Source of the DNA: Theocolax elegans
Taxonomy: Eukaryota > Arthropoda > Insecta > Hymenoptera > Cerocephalidae
Reading direction: 5' to 3'
DNA: 64,000 bases
Assembly: GCA_026168455.1 (NCBI GenBank)
Contig: CM047425.1
Location: forward strand, 92,259,580-92,323,579
The notes under the pieces: generated by a model
The model's input: the letters and a program-made list of their open reading frames with translations, nothing else
What the model was told of the DNA's origin: nothing
Databases searched by the model: none
Shown here: positions 62,601 through 64,000 of the stretch, in pieces
Layout of the letters: each line of letters opens with the position of its first letter
How positions within the stretch are numbered: the first letter of the stretch is position 1
Made by a program: the position numbers and the translations under genes

Positions 62601-64000
62601 TGTGCTAATTAAACCACAACCACGAATCTGGTGGAATCGAAACCTCGGCAGAGGGTCGTTTGACATTGGTCAGCCTTCGGACAATTTGCATCGGCACGTG
62701 CGTAAGCTAATAGTCACTGGGTCATAGTCGAAATCCAATTTATTCCCATCCGAGCCGATAAAATTAGACATTGGGCTGTACGTACACGTATTTTTGTTTA
62801 CGCGAGAAATACTTAGTCTCTCTCGATTCACTTTGGCGGTCGCGCACGCCGTTCCTATTTGTCTTTTACTTTCATTGGCTTTTGGCACGTATCAATGAAC
62901 ATTTTATTGGAGCTCGGTGGGGAAGAGAATTTAGAGAGAACCAAGATCCGACATACATCGATGCGCGCATCTGCGATGGGGTATGTTTCGGTTTGATAAT
63001 CATTGCAAAAAACCTCTTGAGCTTTATCGTTACGTGGACTTTATTTATATAAAGGGCTAAACGCTAAAATGTACACAAGATAAGTTATTAAAAATGTTCG
63101 TTATTGCGTTTTCAATAATATAGTTACACACGAGAAAATTTGTTGGTCTCCTTTCTCCGTGTTCATTTTCTTTCTTTTCTTTTAAATCCATTACTTTTTT
63201 TCCTAGAGGTGAATGAATGATCGAGGGGCAAAGTCTTAAACATAGAGATATCTCGTCGTTCTATTTCATATGTTTTTGTTTTGTTTTTCATTATCATTTA
63301 TCTTAGTTGTATATTTTTTTTTTAAATTTCCTCTTTATTTTCTCAATTAAAAATAACACACTGCGATACGGTAGAAAAAGAAAAACGATAAAACTTAAAG
63401 ATCACATTGTATATAATCCACTCTAAGTTTACAAATTCCAAAAAAATTTCGCCTCACAATTAATTTGCGTTCTTCTTTTGCCTTCTCCGACTGGGTTAAC
63501 GCAGTGACGCTTTAAATTGTTGTCGATGGAAAGAAATATTTTTCTTTCGTCACAATTTGCTTCGCAAATTTTGTTTGTTCAACTTCGAGCAACGATTGCG
63601 AAACTGCTTGTAGCACTGCACATGGAGCCGCGTCTCGGTTATGTTTACTTTTGTTTTTTCTTTAATCCGTATCCACAAATAATATATAATAATTTAATAA
63701 AAAGAGAAAACCACTTCGCATCGTATCGCGATCTTGAAGACGCGATGCAAAGAGTTCCTTAAATAGTAAAAACCTTCGCATCGAATTAAACACTTACAAC
63801 GACGCATGATATATTTTCATTCGCTCATCGTCGATATTTTAATTATCGTCGCGGTCGTCTTCTCCACATCGCAGCAGAAATAATAGTACGGAGTAAACAA
63901 AAATAAATCAGACTCGATACAAAAAAAAGTATTTGATACGTTTTCCTCCCCTTTGAAACGTTCATAAATAACACGGTGTTCGTATAGCATTTGTTGCAGC
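62601..64000. other. GC-rich patch and AT-rich edge of window
   Basis: Moderately GC-rich at 62620-63060 and 63480-63880. No exon with reliable splice sites was seen. The frames present lack known motifs. A neighbouring gene could begin past the window edge. Confidence 0.4.

Noticed and set aside
63517..63762. 81-codon frame near the right edge
   Set aside because: No motif, composition of AT-rich random sequence in its second half, and no splice or promoter support.

Overview
The window is AT-rich invertebrate nuclear DNA. It has spliced genes, long introns, many simple-sequence tracts (CT/GA, TA, CA) and short GC- and CpG-rich islands of a few hundred bases set in very AT-rich DNA. This texture and the two recognisable genes point to an insect. 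A hymenopteran such as an ant fits best, but that is inference from sequence texture. Nothing prokaryotic, viral or CRISPR-like was seen, and I recognised no tRNA or rRNA gene.

Two protein-coding loci can be read with confidence. (1) On the + strand, 15626-16375 is the terminal coding exon of Pitx/Ptx1. It starts inside the homeodomain at residue 47, carries Lys50, and ends with an OAR motif. The first 46 homeodomain residues were not found in the 15.6 kb upstream, so that stretch is taken to be intron dotted with GC islands. The Pitx frame stays open for 125 more codons after its TGA stop, which makes it a candidate for stop-codon readthrough or alternative splicing. (2) On the - strand, six coding exons between 49397 and 39993 join exactly into a 352-residue seven-pass PAQR-family protein, closest to PAQR3. 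Every junction keeps frame, and the usual PAQR metal-ligand histidines are present.

Layout: 1-1779 holds two identical 376-bp copies spaced 1403 bp. 1780-15625 is presumed Pitx intron with two short inverted-repeat transposons (5932-6311, 6435-6667), a hairpin-rich retroposon-like insertion (8922-9361) and GC islands. 15626-~18830 is the Pitx last exon and 3' UTR. 18840-23979 is non-genic, with one possible exon or enhancer island at 21661-21890. 23980-28133 is a tandem duplication whose second copy carries a complete 1.1-kb foldback transposon. 28134-39327 is AT-rich DNA with GA/CT islands, a possible 78-bp orphan exon (32924-33001) and a transposon with iterated motifs (36821-37390). 39328-40681 holds two more short transposons around the PAQR3 3' end and in its last intron. 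42073-49250 is PAQR3 intron 1. 49425-64000 is upstream of PAQR3, with three GC islands that carry good minus-strand splice donors (possible alternative first exons), one structured hairpin, and about 6 kb of nearly featureless AT-rich DNA.

The two genes are not expected to work together. Pitx is a nuclear transcription factor and PAQR3 a membrane protein. Their 3' ends face each other across about 21 kb.
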